Below, in pieces: positions 1-10,500 of a stretch of 64,000 nt of DNA. A program made the translations under genes and the position numbers. Each line of letters starts with the position of its first letter. Positions within the stretch are counted from its first letter, which is position 1. The notes below the pieces were generated by a model, which ran no database searches, was not told the DNA's origin, and was given only the letters and a program-made list of their open reading frames with translations. The stretch comes from Henricia sp. BOLD:AAB3569 (lineage: Eukaryota > Echinodermata > Asteroidea > Spinulosida > Echinasteridae). Where the stretch lies: assembly GCA_037783545.1 (NCBI GenBank), contig JBBELK010001116.1, positions 62,001 through 126,000 of the forward strand, read 5' to 3'.

Positions 1-743
1 TTCGGACTGTCGTTGACACGGCCCAGTTTGGGACGGGATTTTGGTCAAAGTGTGGTCCAAACGTGGGAAAATTTGGAGGTCAACAAATATTCCGACGAAC
101 TTCAAATTTTGCATGCTCCAAACACTCTATATTGCGCACTTGTCCTAAAAAATTGACAGACTTTCGCCGGGAAATGGCAGAGAAATTTCAGAGTTTAGAA
201 AAAAAGGGGTTGGCGCTTCCTGGATGCTCCCGCAACCTGTGGCTGTCTGTACACACCTCTTTGGTGTATTCCTGACTCGTGCGCATGCTCAGTCCTTCGG
301 ACTGTCGTTGACACGGCCCAGTTTGGGACGGGATTTTGGTCAAAGTGGGGTCCAAACGTGGGCAAATTTGGAGGTCAAAAAATATTCCGACGAACTTCAA
401 ATTTTGCATGCTCCAAACACTCTATATTGCGCACTTGTCCTAAAAAATTGACAGACTTTCGCCGGGAAATGGCAGAGAAATTTCAGAGTTTAGAAAAAAA
501 AGGGGTTGGCGCTTCCTGGATGCTCCCGCAACCTGTGGCTGTCTGTACACACCTCTTTGGTGTATTCCTGACTCGTGCGCATGCTCAGTCCTTCGGACTG
601 TCGTTGACACGGCCCAGTTTGGGACGGGATTTTGGTCAAAGTGTGGTCCAAACGTCGGCAAATTTGGAGGTCAAAAAATATTCCGACGAACTTCAAATTT
701 TGCATGCTCCAAACACTCTATATTGCACACTTGTCCTAAAAAA

Positions 744-1039
744 TTGACAGACTTTCGCCGGGAAATGGCAGAGAAATTTCAGAGTTTAGAAAAAAAAGGG
801 GTTGGCGCTTTCTGGATGCTCCCGCAACCTGTGGCTGTCTATACACACCTCTTTGGTGTATTCCTGACTCGTGCGCATGCTCAGTCCTTCGGACTGTCGT
901 TGACACGGCCCAGTTTGGGACGGGATTTTGGTCAAAGTGTGGTCCAAACGTCGGCAAATTTGGAGGTCAAAAAATATTCCGACGAACTTCAAATTTTGCA
1001 TGCTCCAAACACTCTATATTGCGCACTTGTCCTAAAAAA
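744..1039 (+). repeat. Reference satellite monomer (296 bp)
   Basis: This copy is used here as the phase standard. In order it holds: ttgacag start; A8 tract 790-797 followed by GGGG; a small dyad ACACC-TCTTT-GGTGT at 845-859; the near-palindrome tgcgcatgctca at 872-883; the dyad CAGTCC-TTC-GGACTG at 882-896; an A6 run in 'gaggtcaaaaaatattcc'; a second gcatgc; and the tatattg ending at 1021. The length is not a multiple of three. I do not recognise the family. Most copies in the window differ from it at only a handful of sites, judged by eye. Confidence 0.95.
882..896. repeat. Short dyad CAGTCC-TTC-GGACTG, present in most monomers
   Basis: A 6-bp inverted repeat with a 3-base loop at +139 to +153 of the reference monomer, repeated every 296 bp. 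Variant monomers weaken it: 'cagtctttcggactg', 'cagtccttcggaatg' (18367), 'cagtccttcagactg' (43810) and 'cagcccttcgg' (62759). The site-B SINE splits its left arm. Confidence 0.6.
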
Positions 1040-2041
1040 TTGACAGACTTTCGCCGGGAAATGGCAGAGAAATTTCAGAGTTTAGAAAAAAAAGGGGTTG
1101 GCGCTTTCTGGATGCTCCCGCAACCTGTGGCTGTCTATACACACCTCGTTGGTGTATTCCTGACTCGTGCGCATGCTCAGTCCTTCGGACTGTCGTTGAC
1201 ACGGCCCAGTTTGGGACGGGATTTTGGTCAAAGTGTGGTCCAAACGTCGGCAAATTTGGAGGTCAAAATATATTCCGACGAACTTCAAATTGTGCATGCT
1301 CCAAACACTCTATATTGCGCACTTGTCCTAAAAAATTGACAGACTTTCGCCGGGAAATGGCAGATAAATTTCAGAGTTTAGAAAAAAAAGGGGTTGGCGC
1401 TTCCTGGATGCTCCCGCAACCTGTGGCTGTCTGTACACACCTCTTTGGTGTATTCCTGACTCGTGCGCATGCTCAGTCCTTCGGACTGTCGTTGACACGG
1501 CCCAGTTTGGGACGGGATTTTGGTCAAAGTGGGGTCCAAACGTGGGCAAATTTGGAGGTCAAAAAATATTCCGACGAACTTCAAATTTTGCATGCTCCAA
1601 ACACTCTATATTGCGCACTTGTCCTAAAAAATTGACAGACTTTCGCCGGGAAATGGCAGAGAAATTTCAGAGTTTAGAAAAAAAAGGGGTTGGCGCTTCC
1701 TGGATGCTCCCGCAACCTGTGGCTGTCTGTACACACCTCTTTGGTGTATTCCTGACTCGTGCGCATGCTCAGTCCTTCGGACTGTCGTTGACACGGCCCA
1801 GTTTGGGACGGGATTTTGGTCAAAGTGTGGTCCAAACGTCGGCAAATTTGGAGGTCAAAAAATATTCCGACGAACTTCAAATTTTGCATGCTCCAAACAC
1901 TCTATATTGCACACTTGTCCTACAAAATTGACAGACTTTCGCCGGGAAATGGCAGAGAAATTTCAGAGTTTAGAAAAAAAAGGGGTTGGCGCTTCCTGGA
2001 TGCTCCCGCAACCTGTGGCTGTCTGTACACACCTCTTTGGT

Positions 2042-3970
2042 GTATTCCTGACTCGTGCGCATGCTCAGTCCTTCGGACTGTCGTTGACACGGCCCAGTTT
2101 GGGACGGGATTTTGGTCAAAGTGGGGTCCAAACGTGGGAAAATTTGGAGGTCAACAAATTTTCCGACGAACTTCAAATTTTGCATGCTCCAAACACTCTA
2201 TATTGCGCACTTGTCCTAAAAAATTGACAGACTTTCGCCGGGAAATGGCAGAGAAATTTCAGAGTTTAGAAAAAAAAGGGGTTGGCGCTTCCTGGATGCT
2301 CCCGCAACCTGTGGCTGTCTGTACACACCTCTTTGGTGTATTCCTGACTCGTGCGCATGCTCAGTCCTTCGGACTGTCGTTGACACGGCCCAGTTTGGGA
2401 CGGGATTTTGGTCAAAGTGGGGTCCAAACGTGGGCAAATTTGGAGGTCAAAAAATATTCCGACGAACTTCAAATTTTGCATGCTCCAAACACTCTATATT
2501 GCGCACTTGTCCTAAAAAATTGACAGACTTTCGCCGGGAAATGGCAGAGAAATTTCAGAGTTTAGAAAAAAAAGGGGTTGGCGCTTCCTGGATGCTCCCG
2601 CAACCTGTGGCTGTCTGTACACACCTCTTTGGTGTATTCCTGACTCGTGCGCATGCTCAGTCCTTCGGACTGTCGTTGACACGGCCCAGTTTGGGACGGG
2701 ATTTTGGTCAAAGTGTGGTCCAAACGTCGGCAAATTTGGAGGTCAAAAAATATTCCGACGAACTTCAAATTTTGCATGCTCCAAACACTCTATATTGCAC
2801 ACTTGTCCTAAAAAATTGACAGACTTTCGCCGGGAAATGGCAGAGAAATTTCAGAGTTTAGAAAAAAAAGGGGTTGGCGCTTTCTGGATGCTCCCGCAAC
2901 CTGTGGCTGTCTATACACACCTCTTTGGTGTATTCCTGACTCGTGCGCATGCTCAGTCCTTCGGACTGTCGTTGACACGGCCCAGTTTGGGACGGGATTT
3001 TGGTCAAAGTGTGGTCCAAACGTCGGCAAATTTGGAGGTCAAAAAATATTCCGACGAACTTCAAATTTTGCATGCTCCAAACACTCTATATTGCGCACTT
3101 GTCCTAAAAAATTGACAGACTTTCGCCGGGAAATGGCAGAGAAATTTCAGAGTTTAGAAAAAAAAGGGGTTGGCGCTTTCTGGATGCTCCCGCAACCTGT
3201 GGCTGTCTATACACACCTCGTTGGTGTATTCCTGACTCGTGCGCATGCTCAGTCCTTCGGACTGTCGTTGACACGGCCCAGTTTGGGACGGGATTTTGGT
3301 CAAAGTGTGGTCCAAACGTCGGCAAATTTGGAGGTCAAAATATATTCCGACGAACTTCAAATTGTGCATGCTCCAAACACTCTATATTGCGCACTTGTCC
3401 TAAAAAATTGACAGACTTTCGCCGGGAAATGGCAGAGAAATTTCAGAGTTTAGAAAAAAAAGGGGTTGGCGCTTCCTGGATGCTCCCGCAACCTGTGGCT
3501 GTCTGTACACACCTCTTTGGTGTATTCCTGACTCGTGCGCATGCTCAGTCCTTCGGACTGTCGTTGACACGGCCCAGTTTGGGACGGGATTTTGGTCAAA
3601 GTGTGGTCCAAACGTCGGCAAATTTGGAGGTCAAAAAATATTCCGACGAACTTCAAATTTTGCATGCTCCAAACACTCTATATTGCGCACTTGTCCTAAA
3701 AAATTGACAGACTTTCGCCGGGAAATGGCAGAGAAATTTCAGAGTTTAGAAAAAAAAGGGGTTGGCGCTTTCTGGATGCTCCCGCAACCTGTGGCTGTCT
3801 GTACACACCTCTTTGGTGTATTCCTGACTCGTGCGCATGCTCAGTCCTTCGGACTGTCGTTGACACGGCCCAGTTTGGGACGGGATTTTGGTCAAAGTGT
3901 GGTCCAAACGTCGGCAAATTTGGAGGTCAAAAAATATTCCGACGAACTTCAAATTTTGCATGCTCCAAAC
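2042..3970 (+). repeat. Block duplicated at +2960 bp (partner 5002-6930)
   Basis: Variant order in 2042-3970 matches 5002-6930 at an offset of exactly ten monomers. Both contain the aaaatttggaggtcaaca monomer followed by the 'cgtgggcaa', 'gcacac', 'ctatacac' and 'ctcgttgg' monomers in the same order. A few private substitutions separate them, such as 'cctacaaaattg' near 5474, 'ggcaattttgg' near 5690 and 'gcagataaa' near 6100. Confidence 0.65.
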
Positions 3971-6900
3971 ACTCTATATTGCGCACTTGTCCTAAAAAAT
4001 TGACAGACTTTCGCCGGGAAATGGCAGAGAAATTTCAGAGTTTAGAAAAAAAAGGGGTTGGCGCTTCCTGGATGCTCCCGCAACCTGTGGCTGTCTGTAC
4101 ACACCTCTTTGGTGTATTCCTGACTCGTGCGCATGCTCAGTCCTTCGGACTGTCGTTGACACGGCCCAGTTTGGGACGGGATTTTGGTCAAAGTGGGGTC
4201 CAAACGTGGGAAAATTTGGAGGTCAACAAATATTCCGACGAACTTCAAATTTTGCATGCTCCAAACACTCTATATTGCGCACTTGTCCTAAAAAATTGAC
4301 AGACTTTCGCCGGGAAATGGCAGAGAAATTTCAGAGTTTAGAAAAAAAAGGGGTTGGCGCTTCCTGGATGCTCCCGCAACCTGTGGCTGTCTGTACACAC
4401 CTCTTTGGTGTATTCCTGACTCGTGCGCATGCTCAGTCCTTCGGACTGTCGTTGACACGGCCCAGTTTGGGACGGGATTTTGGTCAAAGTGGGGTCCAAA
4501 CGTGGGCAAATTTGGAGGTCAAAAAATATTCCGACGAACTTCAAATTTTGCATGCTCCAAACACTCTATATTGCGCACTTGTCCTACAAAATTGACAGAC
4601 TTTCGCCGGGAAATGGCAGAGAAATTTCAGAGTTTAGAAAAAAAAGGGGTTGGCGCTTCCTGGATGCTCCCGCAACCTGTGGCTGTCTGTACACACCTCT
4701 TTGGTGTATTCCTGACTCGTGCGCATGCTCAGTCCTTCGGACTGTCGTTGACACGGCCCAGTTTGGGACGGGATTTTGGTCAAAGTGTGGTCCAAACGTC
4801 GGCAAATTTGGAGGTCAAAAAATATTCCGACGAACTTCAAATTTTGCATGCTCCAAACACTCTATATTGCACACTTGTCCTACAAAATTGACAGACTTTC
4901 GCCGGGAAATGGCAGAGAAATTTCAGAGTTTAGAAAAAAAAGGGGTTGGCGCTTTCTGGATGCTCCCGCAACCTGTGGCTGTCTATACACACCTCTTTGG
5001 TGTATTCCTGACTCGTGCGCATGCTCAGTCCTTCGGACTGTCGTTGACACGGCCCAGTTTGGGACGGGATTTTGGTCAAAGTGGGGTCCAAACGTGGGAA
5101 AATTTGGAGGTCAACAAATATTCCGACGAACTTCAAATTTTGCATGCTCCAAACACTCTATATTGCGCACTTGTCCTAAAAAATTGACAGACTTTCGCCG
5201 GGAAATGGCAGAGAAATTTCAGAGTTTAGAAAAAAAAGGGGTTGGCGCTTCCTGGATGCTCCCGCAACCTGTGGCTGTCTGTACACACCTCTTTGGTGTA
5301 TTCCTGACTCGTGCGCATGCTCAGTCCTTCGGACTGTCGTTGACACGGCCCAGTTTGGGACGGGATTTTGGTCAAAGTGGGGTCCAAACGTGGGCAAATT
5401 TGGAGGTCAAAAAATATTCCGACGAACTTCAAATTTTGCATGCTCCAAACACTCTATATTGCGCACTTGTCCTACAAAATTGACAGACTTTCGCCGGGAA
5501 ATGGCAGAGAAATTTCAGAGTTTAGAAAAAAAAGGGGTTGGCGCTTCCTGGATGCTCCCGCAACCTGTGGCTGTCTGTACACACCTCTTTGGTGTATTCC
5601 TGACTCGTGCGCATGCTCAGTCCTTCGGACTGTCGTTGACACGGCCCAGTTTGGGACGGGATTTTGGTCAAAGTGTGGTCCAAACGTCGGCAATTTTGGA
5701 GGTCAAAAAATATTCCGACGAACTTCAAATTTTGCATGCTCCAAACACTCTATATTGCACACTTGTCCTAAAAAATTGACAGACTTTCGCCGGGAAATGG
5801 CAGAGAAATTTCAGAGTTTAGAAAAAAAAGGAGTTGGCGCTTTCTGGATGCTCCCGCAACCTGTGGCTGTCTATACACACCTCTTTGGTGTATTCCTGAC
5901 TCGTGCGCATGCTCAGTCCTTCGGACTGTCGTTGACACGGCCCAGTTTGGGACGGGATTTTGGTCAAAGTGTGGTCCAAACGTCGGCAAATTTGGAGGTC
6001 AAAAAATATTCCGACGAACTTCAAATTTTGCATGCTCCAAACACTCTATATTGCGCACTTGTCCTAAAAAATTGACAGACTTTCGCCGGGAAATGGCAGA
6101 TAAATTTCAGAGTTTAGAAAAAAAAGGGGTTGGCGCTTTCTGGATGCTCCCGCAACCTGTGGCTGTCTATACACACCTCGTTGGTGTATTCCTGACTCGT
6201 GCGCATGCTCAGTCCTTCGGACTGTCGTTGACACGGCCCAGTTTGGGACGGGATTTTGGTCAAAGTGTGGTCCAAACGTCGGCAAATTTGGAGGTCAAAA
6301 TATATTCCGACGAACTTCAAATTGTGCATGCTCCAAACACTCTATATTGCGCACTTGTCCTAAAAAATTGACAGACTTTCGCCGGGAAATGGCAGAGAAA
6401 TTTCAGAGTTTAGAAAAAAAAGGGGTTGGCGCTTCCTGGATGCTCCCGCAACCTGTGGCTGTCTGTACACACCTCTTTGGTGTATTCCTGACTCGTGCGC
6501 ATGCTCAGTCCTTCGGACTGTCGTTGACACGGCCCAGTTTGGGACGGGATTTTGGTCAAAGTGTGGTCCAAACGTCGGCAAATTTGGAGGTCAAAAAATA
6601 TTCCGACGAACTTCAAATTTTGCATGCTCCAAACACTCTATATTGCGCACTTGTCCTAAAAAATTGACAGACTTTCGCCGGGAAATGGCAGAGAAATTTC
6701 AGAGTTTAGAAAAAAAAGGGGTTGGCGCTTTCTGGATGCTCCCGCAACCTGTGGCTGTCTGTACACACCTCTTTGGTGTATTCCTGACTCGTGCGCATGC
6801 TCAGTCCTTCGGACTGTCGTTGACACGGCCCAGTTTGGGACGGGATTTTGGTCAAAGTGTGGTCCAAACGTCGGCAAATTTGGAGGTCAAAAAATATTCC

Positions 6901-8127
6901 GACGAACTTCAAATTTTGCATGCTCCAAACACTCTATATTGCGCACTTGTCCTAAAAAATTGACAGACTTTCGCCGGGAAATGGCAGAGAAATTTCAGAG
7001 TTTAGAAAAAAAAGGGGTTGGCGCTTTCTGGATGCTCCCGCAACCTGTGGCTGTCTATACACACCTCGTTGGTGTATTCCTGACTCGTGCGCATGCTCAG
7101 TCCTTCGGACTGTCGTTGACACGGCCCAGTTTGGGACGGGATTTTGGTCAAAGTGTGGTCCAAACGTCGGCAAATTTGGAGGTCAAAATATATTCCGACG
7201 AACTTCAAATTGTGCATGCTCCAAACACTCTATATTGCGCACTTGTCCTAAAAAATTGACAGACTTTCGCCGGGAAATGGCAGAGAAATTTCAGAGTTTA
7301 GAAAAAAAAGGGGTTGGCGCTTCCTGGATGCTCCCGCAACCTGTGGCTGTCTGTACACACCTCTTTGGTGTATTCCTGACTCGTGCGCATGCTCAGTCCT
7401 TCGGACTGTCGTTGACACGGCCCAGTTTGGGACGGGATTTTGGTCAAAGTGTGGTCCAAACGTCGGCAAATTTGGAGGTCAAAAAATATTCCGACGAACT
7501 TCAAATTTTGCATGCTCCAAACACTCTATATTGCGCACTTGTCCTAAAAAAATTGACAGACTTTCGCCGGGAAATGGCAGAGAAATTTCAGAGTTTAGAA
7601 AAAAAAGGGGTTGGCGCTTTCTGGATGCTCCCGCAACCTGTGGCTGTCTGTACACACCTCTTTGGTGTATTCCTGACTCGTGCGCATGCTCAGTCCTTCG
7701 GACTGTCGTTGACACGGCCCAGTTTGGGACGGGATTTTGGTCAAAGTGGGGTCCAAACGTGGGCAAATTTGGAGGTCAAAAAATATTCCGACGAACTTCA
7801 AATTTTGCATGCTCCAAACACTCTATATTGCGCACTTGTCCTAAAAAATTGACAGACTTTCGCCGGGAAATGGCAGAGAAATTTCAGAGTTTAGAAAAAA
7901 AAGGGGTTGGCGCTTTCTGGATGCTCCCGCAACCTGTGGCTGTCTGTACACACCTCTTTGGTGTATTCCTGACTCGTGCGCATGCTCAGTCCTTCGGACT
8001 GTCGTTGACACGGCCCAGTTTGGGACGGGATTTTGGTCAAAGTGTGGTCCAAACGTCGGCAAATTTGGAGGTAAAAAAAATATTCCGACGAACTTCAAAT
8101 TTTGCATGCTCCAAACACTCTATATTG

Positions 8128-8415
8128 AGGGCGGTCGGGTTGGCGTACGGGTTCTTTCCTCGCCTTTCACCTCTGGCGTCCCGGGTTCGAATCCGGGGCG
8201 TGTATGTGGATTGGGTTTGCAGTCCCTACTTGACCGCGTGGGTTTTCCCCTGGGGCATTTTTCTGGGGGTTTTCCTCCCACTTCTAAAACTGCAACTCCT
8301 TCTTCGTCATCTCAAGTTGATAATATAGTATAGTTAAAGCTAAAACCGTATAGTTGATGGCATAAAGGGCCTTAGTTGCCGAAGATGCCATAAAATATAC
8401 AACAACAACAACAAC
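8128..8415 (+). mobile_element. tRNA-derived SINE, site A, copy 1
   Basis: A non-satellite insertion between two copies of actctatattg (8117-8127 and 8416-8426; the match extends to 14 bp if tail bases are counted). This is a clean target-site duplication. Parts in order: a tRNA-like head with a Pol III A box (8141-8151, tggcgtacggg) and a perfect B box (8184-8194, ggttcgaatcc); a central stretch at about 8238-8300 with gggttttcccc and ggttttcctcccac, resembling a conserved metazoan SINE core; a 3' region with 'gccttagttgccgaagatgcc'-like sequence; and a (CAA)n tail. There is no ORF of its own, so mobilisation would need a partner LINE. Private flanks are 'gaggtaaaaaaaata' upstream and 'attgcccac' downstream. 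Confidence 0.92.
8141..8194 (+). promoter_or_regulatory. Internal Pol III promoter (A box and B box), site-A SINE
   Basis: The A box tggcgtacggg at 8141-8151 is close to the consensus TRGCNNAGNNGG, with C in place of the usual G after the A. The B box ggttcgaatcc at 8184-8194 matches GGTTCGANTCC perfectly. The other site-A copies have the pair at 10514/10557, 14957/15000, 61724/61767 and 62913/62956 (box starts). T4-T5 runs follow within about 80 bp and may end transcription inside the element. Confidence 0.8.
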
Positions 8416-10500
8416 ACTCTATATTGCCCACTTGTCCTAAAAAATTGACAGACTTTCGCCGGGAAATGGCAGAGAAATTTCAGAGTTTAGAAAAAAAAGG
8501 GGTTGGCGCTTCCTGGATGCTCCCGCAACCTGTGGCTGTCTGTACACACCTCTTTGGTGTATTCCTGACTCGTGCGCATGCTCAGTCCTTCGGACTGTCG
8601 TTGACACGGCCCAGTTTGGGACGGGATTTTGGTCAAAGTGTGGTCCAAACGTCGGCAAATTTGGAGGTCTAAAAATATTCCGACGAACTTCAAATTTTGC
8701 ATGCTCCAAACACTCTATATTGCGCACTTGTCCTAAAAAATTGACAGACTTTCGCCGGGAAATGGCAGAGAAATTTCAGAGTTTAGAAAAAAAAGGTGTT
8801 GGCGCTGTCTGGATGCTCCCGCAACCTGTGGCTGTCTGTACACACCTCTTTGGTGTATTCCTGACTCGTGCGCATGCTCAGTCCTTCGGACTGTCGTTGA
8901 CACGGCCCAGTTTGGGACGGGATTTTGGTCAAAGTGGGGTCCAAACGTGGGCAAATTTGGAGGTCAAGAAATATTCCGACGAACTTCAAATTTTGCATGC
9001 TCCAAACACTCTATATTGCGCACTTGTCCTAAAAAATTGACAGACTTTCGCCGGGAAATGGCAGAGAAATTTCAGAGTTTAGAAAAAAAAGGGGTTGGCG
9101 CTTCCTGGATGCTCCCGCAACCTGTGGCTGTCTGTACACACCTCTTTGGTGTATTCCTGACTCGTGCGCATGCTCAGTCCTTCGGACTGTCGTTGACACG
9201 GCCCAGTTTGGGACGGGATTTTGGTCAAAGTGTGGTCCAAACGTCGGCAAATTTGGAGGTCAAAAAATATTCCGACGAACTTCAAATTTTGCATGCTCCA
9301 AACACTCTATATTGCACACTTGTCCTAAAAAATTGACAGACTTTCGCCGGGAAATGGCAGAGAATTTCAGAGTATAGAAAAAAAAGGGGTTGGCGCTTTC
9401 TGGATGCTCCCGCAACCTGTGGCTGTCTATACACACCTCTTTGGTGTATTCCTGACTCGTGCGCATGCTCAGTCCTTCGGACTGTCGTTGACACGGCCCA
9501 GTTTGGGACGGGATTTTTGTCAAAGTGTGGTCCAAACGTCGGCAAATTTGGAGGTCAAAGAATATTCCGACGAACTTCAAATTTTGCATGCTCCAAACAC
9601 TCTATATTGCGCACTTGTCCTAAACAAGTTGACAGACTTTCGCCGGGAAATGGCAGAGAAATTTCAGAGTTTAGAAAAAAAAGGGGTTGGCGCTTCCTGG
9701 ATGCTCCCGCAACCTGTGGCTGTCTGTACACACCTCTTTGGTGTATTCCTGACTCGTGCGCATGCTCAGTCCTTCGGACTGTCGTTGACACGGCCCAGTT
9801 TGGGACGGGATTTTTGTCAAAGTGTGGTCCAAACGTCGGCAAATTTGGAGGTCAAAAAATATTCCGACGAACTTCAAATTTTGCATGCTCCAAACACTCT
9901 ATATTGCGCACTTGTCCTAAAAAAATTGACAGACTTTCGCCGGGAAATGGCAGAGAAATTTCAGAGTTTAGAAAAAAAAGGGGTTGGCGCTTTCTGGATG
10001 CTCCCGCAACCTGTGGCTGTCTGTACACACCTCTTTGGTGTATTCCTGACTCGTGCGCATGCTCAGTCCTTCGGACTGTCGTTGACACGGCCCAGTTTGG
10101 GACGGGATTTTGGTCAAAGTGGGGTCCAAACGTGGGCAAATTTGGAGGTCAAAAAATATTCCGACGAACTTCAAATTTTGCATGCTCCAAACACTCTATA
10201 TTGCGCACTTGTCCTAAAAAATTGACAGACTTTCGCCGGGAAATGGCAGAGAAATTTCAGAGTTTAGAAAAAAAAGGGGTTGGCGCTTTCTGGATGCTCC
10301 CGCAACCTGTGGCTGTCTGTACACACCTCTTTGGTGTATTCCTGACTCGTGCGCATGCTCAGTCCTTCGGACTGTCGTTGACACGGCCCAGTTTGGGACG
10401 GGATTTTGGTCAAAGTGTGGTCCAAACGTCGGCAAATTTGGAGGTAAAAAAAATATTCCGACGAACTTCAAATTTTGCATGCTCCAAACACTCTATATTG
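8416..10500 (+). repeat. Satellite array, segment 2 (about 7 monomers)
   Basis: The array resumes exactly in phase after the SINE and runs to the next site-A SINE. The length of 2085 bp is seven monomers plus about 13 bp of small indels. The first monomer has 'gcccacttg' and 'ggaggtctaaaaat'. A monomer near 9361 carries a 1-bp deletion in 'agaaatttc' and a T-to-A change in the following ttag. Two monomers near 9515 and 9811 have 'gatttttgtcaaag'. No gene is seen. Confidence 0.96.

Larger units (their letters stand above)
1..2072 (+). repeat. Seven-monomer higher-order unit, copy 1 (2072 bp)
   Basis: The order of variant monomers repeats at +2072 bp. The 'gtgggaaaatttggaggtc' type, the 'gcacacttgtcc' type, and the 'ctcgttggtgt' monomer that also has 'aaaatatattcc' and 'aaattgtgcatgc' recur at 2073-3434. 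Agreement is lost after about 1362/3434, where 'gcagataaa' in copy 1 faces 'gcagagaaa' in copy 2 and the next monomers differ. The register therefore holds over about 4.6 monomers of the second copy. Confidence 0.7.
1..8127 (+). repeat. 296-bp satellite array, segment 1 (about 27.5 monomers)
   Basis: Head-to-tail monomers with a 296-bp period; one clean example is 744-1039, starting at ttgacagactttcgcc. Landmarks in that phase: an A8 tract at +47 to +54, the dyad CAGTCC-TTC-GGACTG at +139 to +153, and the tatattg that hosts SINE site A, ending at +278. Almost all differences are single substitutions, so phase is kept for 27 units. Typical variants are 'gcgctttctgg' with 'ctatacacacctc', and 'ggggtccaaacgtggg'. 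A 7-monomer register (2072 bp) relates about 1-1362 to 2073-3434, and a 10-monomer register (2960 bp) relates about 2042-3970 to 5002-6930. No gene is present. The segment ends in the 5' target-site copy of the first SINE. Confidence 0.97.
7472..9844 (+). repeat. SINE-bearing higher-order unit, copy 1 (2373 bp)
   Basis: A 2373-bp unit made of seven monomers' worth of satellite plus one site-A SINE. Every diagnostic change recurs at +2373: the extra A in 'cctaaaaaaattgac' (7550/9923), 'gaggtaaaaaaaatattcc' just before the SINE, 'gcccacttg' just after it, 'ggaggtctaaaaat' (8663/11036), 'aaaaggtgttggcgctgtc' (8795/11168), and the deletion 'gagaatttcagagtatag' (9361/11734). The left limit is about 7470, because the preceding monomers differ ('tttttgtc' and 'aacaagttgac' only in the second). 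Confidence 0.9.

Noticed and set aside
882-896. The CAGTCC-TTC-GGACTG dyad as a conserved RNA hairpin
   Set aside because: Variants such as ggaatg and cagccc break pairing without matching changes in the other arm, so there is no covariation to support a folded RNA.
744-1039. The monomer as a dimer of two 148-bp halves matching nucleosome length
   Set aside because: The halves show no visible similarity: the A tracts, dyads and gcatgc motifs do not recur at 148 bp. The length may be coincidence.
1240-1275. AGGTCA in 'ggaggtcaaaa' as a nuclear-receptor half-site array
   Set aside because: A six-base match is expected by chance, there is no second half-site nearby, and variants (ggatgtc, ggaggtcg, ggaggtct) are tolerated.
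8128-8200. A functional tRNA gene at the SINE head
   Set aside because: The A and B boxes are present, but the T arm pairs fully only with an 8-base loop, the acceptor and anticodon arms are not evident, and the sequence is joined to a SINE core, a CAA tail and target-site duplications.
8128-8415. A DNA transposon or LTR element
   Set aside because: There are no terminal inverted or long terminal repeats. The tRNA-like head, CAA tail and 11-14-bp target duplications fit a SINE.
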